Assembly (NCBI RefSeq): GCF_022201045.2
Contig: NC_068557.1
Location: 7,130,001 to 7,194,000, forward strand
Direction: 5' to 3'
DNA from: Citrus sinensis
Lineage: Eukaryota > Streptophyta > Magnoliopsida > Sapindales > Rutaceae
DNA: 64,000 bases
This document shows, in pieces, positions 12,065 to 22,499 of the stretch. Each line of letters begins with the position of its first letter. Positions within the stretch are counted from its first letter, which is position 1. The notes beneath the pieces were generated by a model. The model was given only the letters and a program-made list of their open reading frames with translations, was not told the DNA's origin and did no database searches. A program made the position numbers and the translations under genes.

Positions 12065-12594
12065 TGTTAGGAAATTGGTGGGTGAAGCAGGACCGCAGCT
12101 AAAATGAAATTGGAAATAAAATAAAGAACAAGCACAAAAGAATGGACACCAGAAAATTACGTGGTTCGGCTTTTAGCCTACGTCCACGGGCGAAAACAGA
12201 AGGAAATATTTTACTAGTGAAATAAGGATTACAAGTATTGTAATATTTTGGCTCACAACCCAAAACCCCAATACACCCAATCTCTCACTCACTAGACTCT
12301 CTGCTCTGCAAGAATTATTTCTCACAACTTTCGACTCTCTCTAAATTACTCTCTGAATAATGGAATTGGATGCTCAATGAAATGGGAAGCTCTCCCTTTT
12401 ATAGCCAAAAAATGGCTATTAAATTAATAATAATTTTTCCTTGTCAAAACCGTGTTCTTCATTTTCTTCTTTAAACTGCTTCTTTTTCCATTTCCTTTTC
12501 AAGCATTTCGGCCAGCCCATTTTTTCTTCTTCAAACCTTCTAGATGCTGCAGCTTCTTCAAACCTTCTAGATGCTGCAGCCAATAATTTTGACA
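12065..12594 (-). repeat. 5' LTR of the Copia element
   Basis: 530 bp, TG...CA, indistinguishable by eye from the LTR at 7072-7601. It carries the element's promoter. Confidence 0.97.
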
Positions 12595-13143
12595 TGAACC
12601 ACTGATTCATTAAGAGAGTCGATCGCATTTGTAACGGAAATGATGGTGATCCAAACGAAATCCTTTTCCGTCATTCTAATATTTCCTTGCATTCTTTAAA
12701 ATATTTTTTGCCAATGTTGAAGAAGTATAATGCTTTACATCGTCCTTTTTTAAGATTCTTCAATTTTTCGGATGAAGAATAGTACTGAGGAAAGGGAGTG
12801 AGTGGACGAGCGCATTAATCTCTGTCTCGACTTCCTGAAGAGCATCGATGAGATATGGAGTGATACTATTGACAGCTGAATTGGTATCTTCATAGATGAT
12901 GTTAACTTTTCTCCATTGCCAGCTGCCTATTATTGCTGCCACAGCTTTCATTTGAGCAAATTGGTTGCGAGCTGCATTAACCAGAAAAGGCCAATGCGGA
13001 AAGGCCCAGGATGGAACTTCATTTGCCAGAGAAAGAATCGGGACCTGAGATTTGTTTCCAAGGCTGGCTGCTGGTTCAGCTTCTTGCCATGTTCCCAAGC
13101 CCACAATCACGCTTGCAAGATGCTTCTTGACAAGAGTTTTAAC

Positions 13144-13828
13144 TAGGGATGTCAAATACATCCGGATACGGATGTGGATCCGGATATGAAAATTTAGGAT
13201 CCTGAATCAGGATCAGGACGGTTCTAGATCCGGATCCGGATAAATTTTATTTTATATTAAAAATTAAATTAAAAATATATATTAAAAATTACATGAAAAA
13301 TTAAAAAAATAAATTTTATTTGTGGATTTATGATGTTGTTGTATATTATTCATGTTGACTTATTAGTTGTTGGATTATGATTGAATTTTATTTGATATTA
13401 TTAGGTAAATTATTGAATTTTATTTTCAATTAAAATTTTAATTAAAAATATATATTAAAAATTAAAATTTATTTGTGGATTTATGATTTTGTTGTATCTT
13501 ATTCATGTTGAATTATTAATTTTGGATTATGATTGAATTTTATTTGATATGATTAGGTAAATTATTGAATTTTATTTAAAATTAAAATTAAATTAAACAT
13601 AAATATTAAAAATGAAATAAAAAAATAAATATTTTATTTTATTTGTAGATTTATGAGATTATTGTATGTTATTCATGTTGAATTATTAATTGTTGAATTA
13701 TGATTAGATTTTATTTGATATTATTAGGTAAATTACTGAATTTTTAAATTATATTAAATTATTGAATTTTAATTTTTACGGATCCGGATTTAGAAACTTA
13801 CATCCGGATCCAGGTTTTGTCAACCCTA
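13144..13828. mobile_element. non-autonomous hAT element in the GLR-A exon
   Basis: 685 bp with ends TAGGGATGTCAAA and, on the other strand, TAGGGTTGACAAAA. It is flanked by the 8-bp duplication GTTTTAAC (13136-13143 and 13829-13836), the hAT signature. The interior is AT-rich, has internal repeats and is non-coding. Subterminal tccggatccggat motifs occur at both ends. The duplicate block has the empty site near 47591-47604. Confidence 0.9.
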
Positions 13829-13869
13829 GTTTTAACTGCATTTAAGGTTTGTTTACTTACTGAAGTTAC

Positions 13870-14760
13870 ATCCTCACACTTCAGTGTTTATATGCTTATT
13901 AAATATAATTAAATATAATATTTAATTATATTTATTTAAAAAAGTAATATTACATTTATTTAAAAATAATAATATCATATTTTCTTTAAATATAATTATT
14001 ATTATAATTATTTAATTTTAATAGTATTATATTTATTAATATTAATAATTAATAACAAAAAATAATTTATTCTAAGAAAATATTAATTTTGTACTATATT
14101 ATTGATAACAATGTTTAATTTGTGATGCTCTTATCAATAATTTTTAATTTACATAATTAAAATTAAAATTAATAAAAAATTTGTGATTTACATAATTAAG
14201 AATATTAATAATTATTGTTAATAATAAAATAAATAGTTTATTTATTTTTTATTCACTTTATAATTAAAAACTATAATTCTTTAATTAAGGGTAAAAACTA
14301 TAATTTGAAACAATTCACTCCCAAAAAAATAAAAATTCATGCTGGATGGTTGATCTTCAAACTCAAATTCACTCCCAAAAAATATAATTTGCTTGGTTTT
14401 ATAAGTGACTTGAAAAAAAAACGTCAATTGATTATCCCGTCTTTTGCAACTTCCTCTCTTTATGGAATTTTGGATGCCTCCCTCGTCTATTTAGGGCATC
14501 AAATTAATTAATACCAAAATCTGAGTTTGCTTTCAATTTAAATAACAAACCAGATTTGGTAGTCAACTAAACTATTTTTTCACTAGTCAACTAATAAAAT
14601 CATTATCATATATTTAAAATTCGTCATCTTCCCATCTTCCTGCGCCGGCTGTTCATTTGTTATGTTTATAAGTAAAACATTATAAAAACACGGCTTATGA
14701 TAAACCACTACGTGCACTTGGGATCAGAAAAGACTTAACGCAAGAGTGGTTCAAAGTCTA
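13870..14760. other. AT-rich spacer of block A
   Basis: Very AT-rich, with no credible gene. It is shared with 47690-48210 and 49630-50100 of the second copy. The copy in A' carries a 202-bp hAT-like insertion and a further 1.2 kb that are missing here. Confidence 0.6.
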
Positions 14761-14812
14761 CTATTTTGAGTAACTAAGTTGTTCTGTTTACCTACTGAGT
14801 TATTTGCCCTTT

Positions 14813-14942
14813 CATGCAGTACGATCCATTTTCCAAAATCTGTTTTATGGTCCAGATATAGAAAAGGGGGAGTTCTCTCATTCATTGACATCGAACTTAG
14901 GAAAGTTGCTAAATGGGATCTTCAAAGGAGCAAGAATATAAT
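14813..14942 (+). pseudogene. unidentified terminal exon fragment (copy 1)
   Basis: A short frame reading FHAVRSIFQNLFYGPDIEKG and ending KLLNGIFKGARI with a stop at 14940-14942. The second copy at 50215-50346 keeps the same frame and stop with several amino-acid changes. It may be the last exon of a lost gene, as a tttcatgcag acceptor-like motif precedes it. I do not recognise the family, and most differences change residues, which argues against constraint. Confidence 0.35.
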
Positions 14943-15853
14943 GCTCATTCGGAGCATTTCATAAACGAAATGCTAACTTGGGTGTAATAGTGTGTTTAGC
15001 AGATGCCGAACAATGCAAATTAGGATTCCTTATCATATCTGAATTCATTTCCTTATTGTCTACAAGTTGGGAATTTGTTTTCCTTTTTCTTTATGGTTTA
15101 GAATAATTGCTACTTGTATAAATAGCCATCTCCCATAGCCTTTGAAGGCAAATTTGAGTTCAATAATAATAGTATATTATTCAATTTTTAAAGCTCTGTG
15201 TGAATTTTTAAGTTTAGTTAATTCTTTTATTCTACAGAATCAATGAGTTTTAACCTCTATATTCACGGTATTCTATCAAATCAACGTAAATTTAGATCGT
15301 TCCTTTATTTTTATATTATCGAGAATCAACAAAACATTAGAAGTTTAGAACATTAAACTTTCACTACATTACAGATGCTTGGAACTTTGGGATCTTGAAG
15401 ACGATGGAGGATTATTGGATCATTTCCAAAAGTTGAAGATCTCATCATCTTAATTAGGTTATAAAGGATTCAAGATGATAATTTTCCAATTTGACATAAT
15501 TGGTTTTCTTTATTTACCTAGCAATATTTCTTGGATTTAAAAATTGAATCACTAGTTGTCATTTACAAGCAGATTGGTGGTTAATAGATTGGTAGTTAAT
15601 CAACATTAGCTGTCAATTAAAATGTGTGAGTATTACCAAACATTTAGTTCATGTATTTCAAAGCTAAGTACAGAAGCATAACAGTTAGAAACTGTGAGGT
15701 TGATAAAACTGTGACGTATACATGAATCATCATTATGCTTCTAAAACATTTTTCATTCTACATTTTTAATTTTTATTATTCATAACCTTGTCACTACACT
15801 TAAGTTTCCATACACAAGCTAGCGCACTTTGGCGTACACAACTGTACTCACAA

Positions 15854-17573
15854 TCAGGGCCATAGGCCACGATTTTCCATTTCCCAAGCAGATAGCCAAT
15901 GTTCATGTGTACGGGACTGGCTAGGTGACGACTGTTCATCTGCATGGGCTTTGTGCAAGTTGATATCATCTACATGATTGTTGGGTGGTTTTGGTTGAAC
16001 GACAGGTGGCCAACAACACCAAAGCTTCCGGTGAACGTTGCGGCAAATGAAGAAAAATAAAGCGATTGTTGATGTTGCCACGGTAATGAAAAAGAGACCC
16101 TGGAAGCTACGTAGTCCGAGACTGTCAAGGTCTTCATTATTTTCCTTAGCTGAGCAGTTGTAGGGGGAGAGCATAGATTCCTCCAATTCTCGCAATTTAC
16201 CCTCTTCGGATAATTGAAGAATTGCTTGGGAGAAGTCAGGCAGATAGGGAGAATCTTTCGGAAAAGCCTGAAACATAAAACATATGACTATTTGAAGCAA
16301 TCTGCAATCCTGATCTCCTCAACAAATAAAATAATAAAAACTTGATAAAAAAGGAGGATCTTTAGAGAGGTTACTTACAAATCCAAAGCCCCCAACAGAG
16401 TACGTTGGTCCTGTAGTGAAATTTTTACAATTTTTTGCTAAAAATAATTTAACATATGGAGCCTCAAGAAAAGCAGCAGCAATTTCTCCACTCGTAAGAG
16501 CTTGACGATAACGATTTTCTGAAAATATTGGCTCAATGTTTTTTGGGTCGAAATGTAAGACGGTGACCAGATACTGCAACACAAAGGAGTTTCCATCACA
16601 CCCCACTTTCTCCCCATTCCGCTTTAATGTCTCAACATCAGGTATCGGAATAAGTCGTCGATGGGCAAGTAAAGATGTTAGACTAGCGGTATAACTGGAG
16701 GTTATAATTAATGCCACGAATAGCCACACTATCATTGTCATCCGCGACAAATTGCTATGCAATTTTGCTCCTACGTATAAATACAGAAAAGAAGAAAGTT
16801 ATCTTCCGCAAACACATGCGCAAACTCATGGATTGATTAAATTGGAGTGAAATGGTCCATACAAATAGTACCATGTTGTGAGAACAAAGTTGTGAAGGAT
16901 AATGAAATCACTGAGCCAACTTGGTTCAATTTAGTGCCACGGGTGAATTCAGGATGGTGTTTCCTTTCAATTAACCACACAACAAAGCCGTTATACAAAA
17001 CAATGGCTCCTGTTGCGGCCCACATCCAAGTGCTGAATGGTTTCTTGAACAGCCAAGCTCCCTCTGCAATCCTAGGCTTGACATATACAACCATCTGGAC
17101 ACCTGGCTCCGCATAGGGTTGTGAAAATACAGCAAATTTGCTGCGATTAGCTATTATAGCTGTGTCTCCTACTACTGCGTTAAATTTCTACGAGAAGGCA
17201 GGTTACTAAGTCAACCATCATGCTAAAAAAAAAGAGAATCAAAGAGAAAGAATTATCTCATCTGGATACATATGTAGTCAAGAAATCAGTACCTTTTCAG
17301 CGAGTTGCTCGACCAGAGAATTATAGCTGCCTTCAAATAAATGAAAATCAAACCGCGGAAACGGGTCTGATAATTCCTGAACTGCAGCATTGAATACCTG
17401 AATGGAAAACCCAGTAACATTTATTAGCTTACCATCAGGACCAGATGTCACATTCACAAACTCCGGATGTGAATTCCCTCCAGGAACTGCTATTTTTAGA
17501 CGTTTTTCTGCCGGAGTTTCAGCTTCTGCCAAGACTCTACGAGCAGCACTCCATCGTTCCCCTGGCCAATCTT
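15854..17573 (-). CDS. GLR-B: ligand-binding and channel half of a glutamate receptor-like protein
   Basis: Four open exons with GT-AG borders: 17573-17293 (S1, WPGERW...RLKIAVPGGNSHPEF), 17187-16872 (end of S1, M1 and the M2 pore, GFVVWLIERK and SFTTLFSQHG), 16770-16379 (M3 SYTASLTSLLA and S2 KVGCDGNSF) and 16267-15854 (end of S2, M4, cytoplasmic tail). The joined frame has no stop. Plant GLRs are amino-acid-gated cation channels; these parts would form the agonist-binding clamshell and pore. The amino-terminal domain of about 400 residues is missing; the homologous sequence stops just before the WPG motif. The only upstream candidate is the signal-peptide exon at 18818-18533, whose splice phase fits. 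The 5' border at 17573 is therefore a prediction. It may be a shortened functional gene or a well-preserved truncated pseudogene. Confidence 0.75.
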
Positions 17574-18129
17574 CTTGTGTCAGTCATCACCATCTTGCAT
17601 ATATTTAATCATTTTAAGGTGTAGAAGTCAACATTTTATAAAGTGCGGAAATGCGGATTGACTTTTAAAGTGCTCTTAACATAAAGGGCCTCGTGAGTTG
17701 CAAACGTGTGAGTCCACAATTTATAAAATAAAATGTTTGTATCAGAGAAAAATTACATTTATTTGTAAAATTATGATATTGTAAATTAAAATTTTCACTT
17801 AAAATATTGCAAAAATCTTGATCATTAAAAATTCAATAGTAGACAAATAACTATCATTAAATACTAATTTAACTTTTAATATTTATCATTAAATGTTACA
17901 TCATATGGTATAATAATTTTTTTGAATTTTTATAAAGTTATGAATCCTAGATCAATTAAGTATGTTTAGTAGTTTTCTGATCTGGAATCTTAAAGTGCGA
18001 AAAAAATCTAAGAAACCTTTAAAACTGTGAGGTTTAATACTTAAAATGCTTAAATTATTTTCCGTACTTTAAAATTTTAGATTGAAACATTATATATATA
18101 TATATAATATATAAAGAGAGAGAGAGAGG

Positions 18130-18510
18130 AGTGTGATTAGGTGCTCGTGTGTGTGCAATTACACGTGTATCAAGCTCTCATTGGAACAGGCAGAGTTGTG
18201 CATCGCACAACACTCCAATGAAATTAAGCTTGGCGTGTGCTCATTCGCCCATAAAGATGAATATGTTTTTCGTCTCTGACGTTGTGAATTCCAAAATTTA
18301 TTAAAATTTGAGACATGCTTTTAACATTGTAAACTTCATTTTCAATGTTTTACAACGTTATAAAACACGTCCTCAACTTTAATAAAATCCGGATTTCGGG
18401 ATTGGAAAACTTTTTTGGTATATATGTTTGTTAGGGGACGTAAGCAAGTTGTGATGTGCGGATTTGCGCTATGTCCATAATTCGATGCCGTCTTAGAATT
18501 ATGGTATTTA
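18130..18510. other. about 380 bp present only in block A
   Basis: Relative to the second copy (53380-53415) this stretch is extra. It includes a nested hairpin (cattgga...tccaatg enclosing gttgtgc/gcacaac, 18178-18222). It is preceded by TA and GA microsatellites (18093-18129). No target duplication or coding frame was seen. It lies inside the predicted first intron of GLR-B. Confidence 0.5.
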
Positions 18511-18521
18511 TGTTACATAAA

Positions 18522-18818
18522 CTAGCTCTCACCAGAAGAAGCCGCCTGAGTAGAATCTCCATGAGAGCTCTGGACAGGAAGAATTGGCCGGTGACCGATG
18601 TCGCGAGCAAAAAGATGTTCCTTGGCCATATTCATGGCAACTTTTTCTTCTTTGCCAACGCGAGAGTAGTCATCTACTGAGCCACCACCTAAACTGAACT
18701 CTTTACGTTGGTGCTCATCATAATCATCCGCATTCGAAAATATTCCGTTTGATGAAATTATGAGAAGGACGATCAAAAAGAGCGAGAGAAAATGGAAAGC
18801 AGAAAAATTTTTGTCCAT
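18522..18818 (-). CDS. GLR-B first exon: signal peptide and start of the amino-terminal domain
   Basis: A 98-codon frame from the ATG at 18818. Residues 1-30 are a hydrophobic signal peptide (LSLFLIVLLIISSNGIFSNA). The segment DDYSRVGKEEKVAMNMA matches the opening of the GLR amino-terminal domain, and SHGDSTQAASS follows. A GTGAGA donor after position 18533 ends the exon in phase 1, as expected for a multi-exon GLR; without splicing the frame stops at 18522. The next native exon (most of the amino-terminal domain) is missing downstream. The first in-phase acceptor I can place is at 17574, giving an intron of 959 bases. A second copy lies at 53367-53717. It could instead be a small secreted peptide gene. 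Confidence 0.6.
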   Translation of the reverse strand: MDKNFSAFHFLSLFLIVLLIISSNGIFSNADDYDEHQRKEFSLGGGSVDDYSRVGKEEKVAMNMAKEHLFARDIGHRPILPVQSSHGDSTQAASSGES

Positions 18819-18930
18819 CTTCTTAATTTGGAGCGGATTAATTGTCGTATTTAATTTTGAAAGGACTGTAGAAATATATATCAATTAGCTGAGCCTCCAC
18901 CGTTTTTGGCGAGAAAAGGACTAGTCTATA

Positions 18931-19194
18931 ATTATTTATACACTACATAAACGAAAAAGAAAGAATGACTTCAAATCCTCAACATGATTTTCATTTTCAG
19001 TTTTAATAAGACACCGGAAGGACGGTTGGTAATTTCGTATGAGTCAACTAAATTATTTCTTTATTGCACACTACATAGTAGCGTAACATACATACCTAAT
19101 TGACTGTATATGATAACAGTACTCTACTTATACTTTTTTAGTCAAGCAAGGATATAATAGTGTTTGTATTTTTATCTTTTTATGCTTCTTAGAA

Positions 19195-19239
<45 letters not shown>

Positions 19240-20360
19240 CATCATCATCATCATCATCATAATAATCATAATAATAGTTAGACTATTAGCACCCCTTCAT
19301 TAATCTTATAAAACTCCTGATATATTACAATTACATTTAAGAACAAATATAGATAGATTTAAGCCATTTACATTTTCTTTCTCTCTTCAATTTTATTTTC
19401 CTTGCACAATATAATTTTTTATTGTCATTAAAATAATCTGAATTTAATAAGTAATCCTCTAAGCCAAAACAAAATTCTTGTAATAAATATAACAACTTAA
19501 TTAAGATACAACACAGTGAAAAAAAATAAATTAAATAAAAATTTATTCCATTGCAAATAATTTTTTAAGGATTTTCAAACCAATTACTGAATCCAAAATT
19601 TATAGGTAGGATAGAATTGTATTAGACCCATAAAATATTTATTACTTTTTAGGTATAATGTTCTACTTACGTTTTCTTTTAGATTTTTTCTTTAGAAATT
19701 CAATAATAAAGAAAGTTTGAAGAGAGGAATACAAATATTAATGATAAAGAGTGAGAAAATTATTAGAAACTGAAAATTTGATAAATGAAAAGAGTGTTCA
19801 TTTAGGAGAAAAAAAGGATACTTGTGGCATTGAATGGGATATAATTTCAAAAGAGATTTCAATAAGATCTTGTAGGAGTGCTGATAGTCCGACTCTAATA
19901 ATAATAATTTATACTGCTTATTTGATTCATGAAAATAGATTTGGAGAAGGAAACTCTTTTTTCGATAAACTGGGGAGGAAAAAATATTCAAGAAAACTAG
20001 ATTTGAGGAACAACACAAAAACTCTTCGTTTTCCAAGTAACAAAATGTTGTAACATACTGCCATTGCCTTTATTCTCATGAAATTTATTTTGGAAAATGC
20101 TATCAAACAAGTCTCAAATTAGGTCGCCACAAATAAAAAAGAAAAAAAGAAAAAAAAACAATTCTTTTGGTTTACTTTATGAGGCAAGGTTTGACTGTTT
20201 TTTAATAATAGTTAGCCTAATGATAACCCATATATAAATTCTTCCTCACTTATATGAATATTTTAAGTTTGTTTCATATATATATATATATATAAGTACT
20301 GGGTGTCATCATTTTCTTGTATTCTTGAATAAAATATCATTGTTTTTTAAAAATTTTAAT
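18931..20360. other. AT-rich intergenic DNA
   Basis: No recognisable gene. The opposed frames at 19692-20053 are low complexity and unsupported. A TA run lies near 20276-20294. This marks the left edge of the 20 kb missing from the second copy of the duplication. Confidence 0.55.
19199..19277. repeat. (AAT)n/(ATC)n compound microsatellite
   Basis: About 80 bases of trinucleotide repeats, first aat units and then atc/aat units, seen directly. Confidence 0.95.
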
Positions 20361-20364
20361 ACAC

Positions 20365-21043
20365 TTAACCCTTGTTATTACTAGAATTCCAGAGTGTGTA
20401 GACGCAAAAAATACATTCACAACCAGTGGAGTTGCAACCAGCCGGGCTGTTGGTACTTCTATACGTTGAAATTATGGAAGTTAGGAAATTCATGTGTGGT
20501 GAAGATTGGAGATTAAGGGTGCTCTGCTCCTGGCTAAAATTAAATAAATAAATATTTAATAATTTCAATGCCAATGCCAATGCCAATGCCTTCCTTGCAG
20601 TCATAGCTGAACAAAATGGCCCACATACTTAAGGTCCTGATCGTTGGAATTGGAAAGACTGAACTAAAGACTAATTCAAAGTCTTGTACTTAGAGAACCA
20701 GTGTTTTTTATTAATTTTTATTTCATCCAAGTTCAGTAGTTAATTAAAAAAATAAATGCATAGATCACTCTACCAAGCAAATGAAGGTCTTTGTTGAAGA
20801 AGATTATTTATTATTTTGCTAATTACGTCAGCTTTGTTCGATCGCATCGATCTTCCACGCAGGTTTTGACCAAGTCAGACTGATCAACGTTGCTTACAGC
20901 ATATATATAGCCGCTGGAGCAGCGCTGGTAATTGCTTCGCAATTTCTCACCAGCTGCGCTTGCGCATTCCACAGCGTATTTGTACAATACACCCTTCTCC
21001 GCGCTCAAAAGATGACTGGACAGCGAAAAGTTCAGCAGTCACT
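20365..21043 (-). other. unidentified small Cys-containing frames
   Basis: Two minus-strand frames. One (20604-20365) starts MTARKALALALALKLLNIYLF, a plausible signal peptide, and ends in a Cys-rich tail (PAGCNSTGCECIFC). The other (about 21043-20823) lacks an ATG but reads AVECASAAGEKLRSNYQRCS and KTCVEDRC, with four cysteines. They could be exons of a small secreted protein or relics of one. I do not recognise either, and no firm splice model joins them. Confidence 0.25.
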
Positions 21044-21049
21044 AAGCAC

Positions 21050-22499
21050 AGCTCGGAGCTGCAGTGAATGCAGAAATGGTAATGTATGTCTTATGAGTAT
21101 GTGAGTATCTAGTAGATGAAAGATTACGACTTCAAATCAATAAACAAATTATCAACAAATGACTAAAACGTTAACCTAACATGCATATTCTATCAAGGCA
21201 CTGGTGCTCTGCTCTGAGTGTTGGGCTGAAAAGATGTTGAATTATTACTACAGAGGAAAACATAGTTTCCATCCACCACTATTCTCTCTTCATTTCATCA
21301 CCTCAACTGCAATCTGCAGTAGCCTTCCACGCAAGCCCAGCTTTCCTGTTCATGTTCGGAGGAGACGACATTTTGAAAATAGCAGAGAGACAATCTTGTA
21401 TTTTGTGAAACTGATGCAGTGGAACTCTCAGAACAGAGAACCGTGGATGAAACATATAATGCAAACATGCACTGAGGTAAATTAAATTAGAATCAATCAT
21501 ATCTGAACTATTTAACACAAGTTACCAGAAAAATTTTTACAATTGAAAATTGTTCACTAGCCAATACTGTTTCAGGCATTATCCGGGGAAGTGGCCCACA
21601 TATATTTGTAATTGAAAAAAAAAACATTTATCAAAGAGATAACCATGTGTGAAACAACAATATCTCAGTCACCACCTAACAAACACACAGAACAAAAGGT
21701 TGCAGAAATTCGACAACACAAAAGTAAGAGTTTTCTCCGTCTATATTTTATCAACAACAGCAACTTACAGGGCAGCTATCAATCATTTTGAAGGACATTC
21801 TGACATTTCAAGCTTGCTAGCTATGCCATAGCTAACTTTCAAATCTTCAACTGGTTTTCTTCAAATCCAATTTATATGGTTCAATTTGTAACATTGAAAC
21901 TATGTTACAGCCTCCTGCATGATGTACTATACTTCATATTGGATTAATGAATGCAGCAGGCCAGAAAAGCAGGGAGGAAACACAATATGGGTAACATTTT
22001 AATACAAGATAGAAGAAAACAGTTTTAGGTTCAATAATTTCATGTAGAGGATATACCCAAGTCAACTTGGTTAAGGTAAGATTTTGTCCAGCTAAATAAT
22101 AAAAATTGGAAAACATTTGGAAATCAGTCATTATCCACACTACTAGTCCATTTTATTGTTTCAAGTTATGTGAATTTAGTTCAACTGACCAGTGTCAAAA
22201 TTTTTTAGAAATATTATCGAATAAAACATACGAGCTAGGAGCAGGGCACGAGCAGGTAGCATATCTCATATATATCAGCACGTAACAAATTATCAGCAAA
22301 AGCCACAGATAAAATATCCACTTCGTTGCAACCACAATTAGACTACACACAATAACAACTTCAGTCTGCTAACACGGTCTTTGTCACTGCCTTAACATAT
22401 CAACACTTACTACAGGTCTAGATACATAAATCTGTATCAAAATGCAGATAAAAAAGAACATTTTCCTGATTAACATAATAATAACAGAAGAGCATAAAC
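21050..22499. other. spacer, possibly holding 3' exons or UTR of the acidic protein gene
   Basis: No recognisable domain in any frame. It lies downstream of the minus-strand gene that ends at 22500, and a consensus GTAAGT donor there leaves open that a 3' intron extends into this stretch. Confidence 0.4.

Larger units (their letters stand above)
7072..12594 (-). mobile_element. young full-length Ty1/copia LTR retrotransposon (Tork-like)
   Basis: A 5,523-bp element with two 530-bp LTRs (7072-7601 and 12065-12594) that I could not tell apart by reading. Both run TG...CA. The 5-bp target duplication TGAAC lies at 7067-7071 and 12595-12599. On the minus strand the order is 5' LTR, initiator-Met-tRNA primer site, repeat-rich leader, gag-pol, polypurine tract, 3' LTR. 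The domain order protease-integrase-RT-RNase H defines Ty1/copia. The gag style suggests the Tork lineage, which is an inference. The host target is a GLR pseudogene exon. Identical LTRs mean a very recent insertion. Confidence 0.97.
4960..13875 (-). pseudogene. glutamate receptor-like pseudogene (GLR-A), split by two transposons
   Basis: Remnant of a clade-II-type GLR, a plant ligand-gated cation channel of the plasma membrane. In transcription order: the amino-terminal domain at 13860-12600 and 7066-6805 (motifs VGLGTWQEAEPAASLGNKSQVP, cut here by transposons); S1 ligand-binding start at 6554-6357 (GNSHAEFVNV); M1-M2 at 6204-5872 (GFVVWLIERK); M3 damaged near 5690-5580; S2 at 5542-5276 (KVGCDGNSF); and the C-terminal exon with M4 near 5222-4960. 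The first exon with the signal peptide is absent. Stops and frameshifts occur before S1, in M3 and in the last exon. A hAT element (13144-13828) splits the 5' part of the exon, and a Copia element (7072-12594) is inserted between two codons further on. It is a clear pseudogene; only partial transcripts are possible. Confidence 0.9.
12740..18930. repeat. segmental duplication block A
   Basis: Matches block A' at about 47160-53832 in the same orientation. Paired landmarks: GLR exon fragment (12742 with 47205), AT-rich spacer (13860-14340 with 47700-48210), short conserved frame (14813-14942 with 50215-50346), GLR half (15850-17573 with 51110-52840) and signal exon (18818 with 53717). Identity varies along the block, near 85-90% in the outer parts and above 99% in the middle of the GLR. 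Differences include transposons unique to one copy. Confidence 0.9.

Noticed and set aside
19200-19277. CRISPR-like or regulatory repeat array
   Set aside because: Plain trinucleotide microsatellite with no spacers; CRISPR arrays are not expected in plant nuclear DNA.
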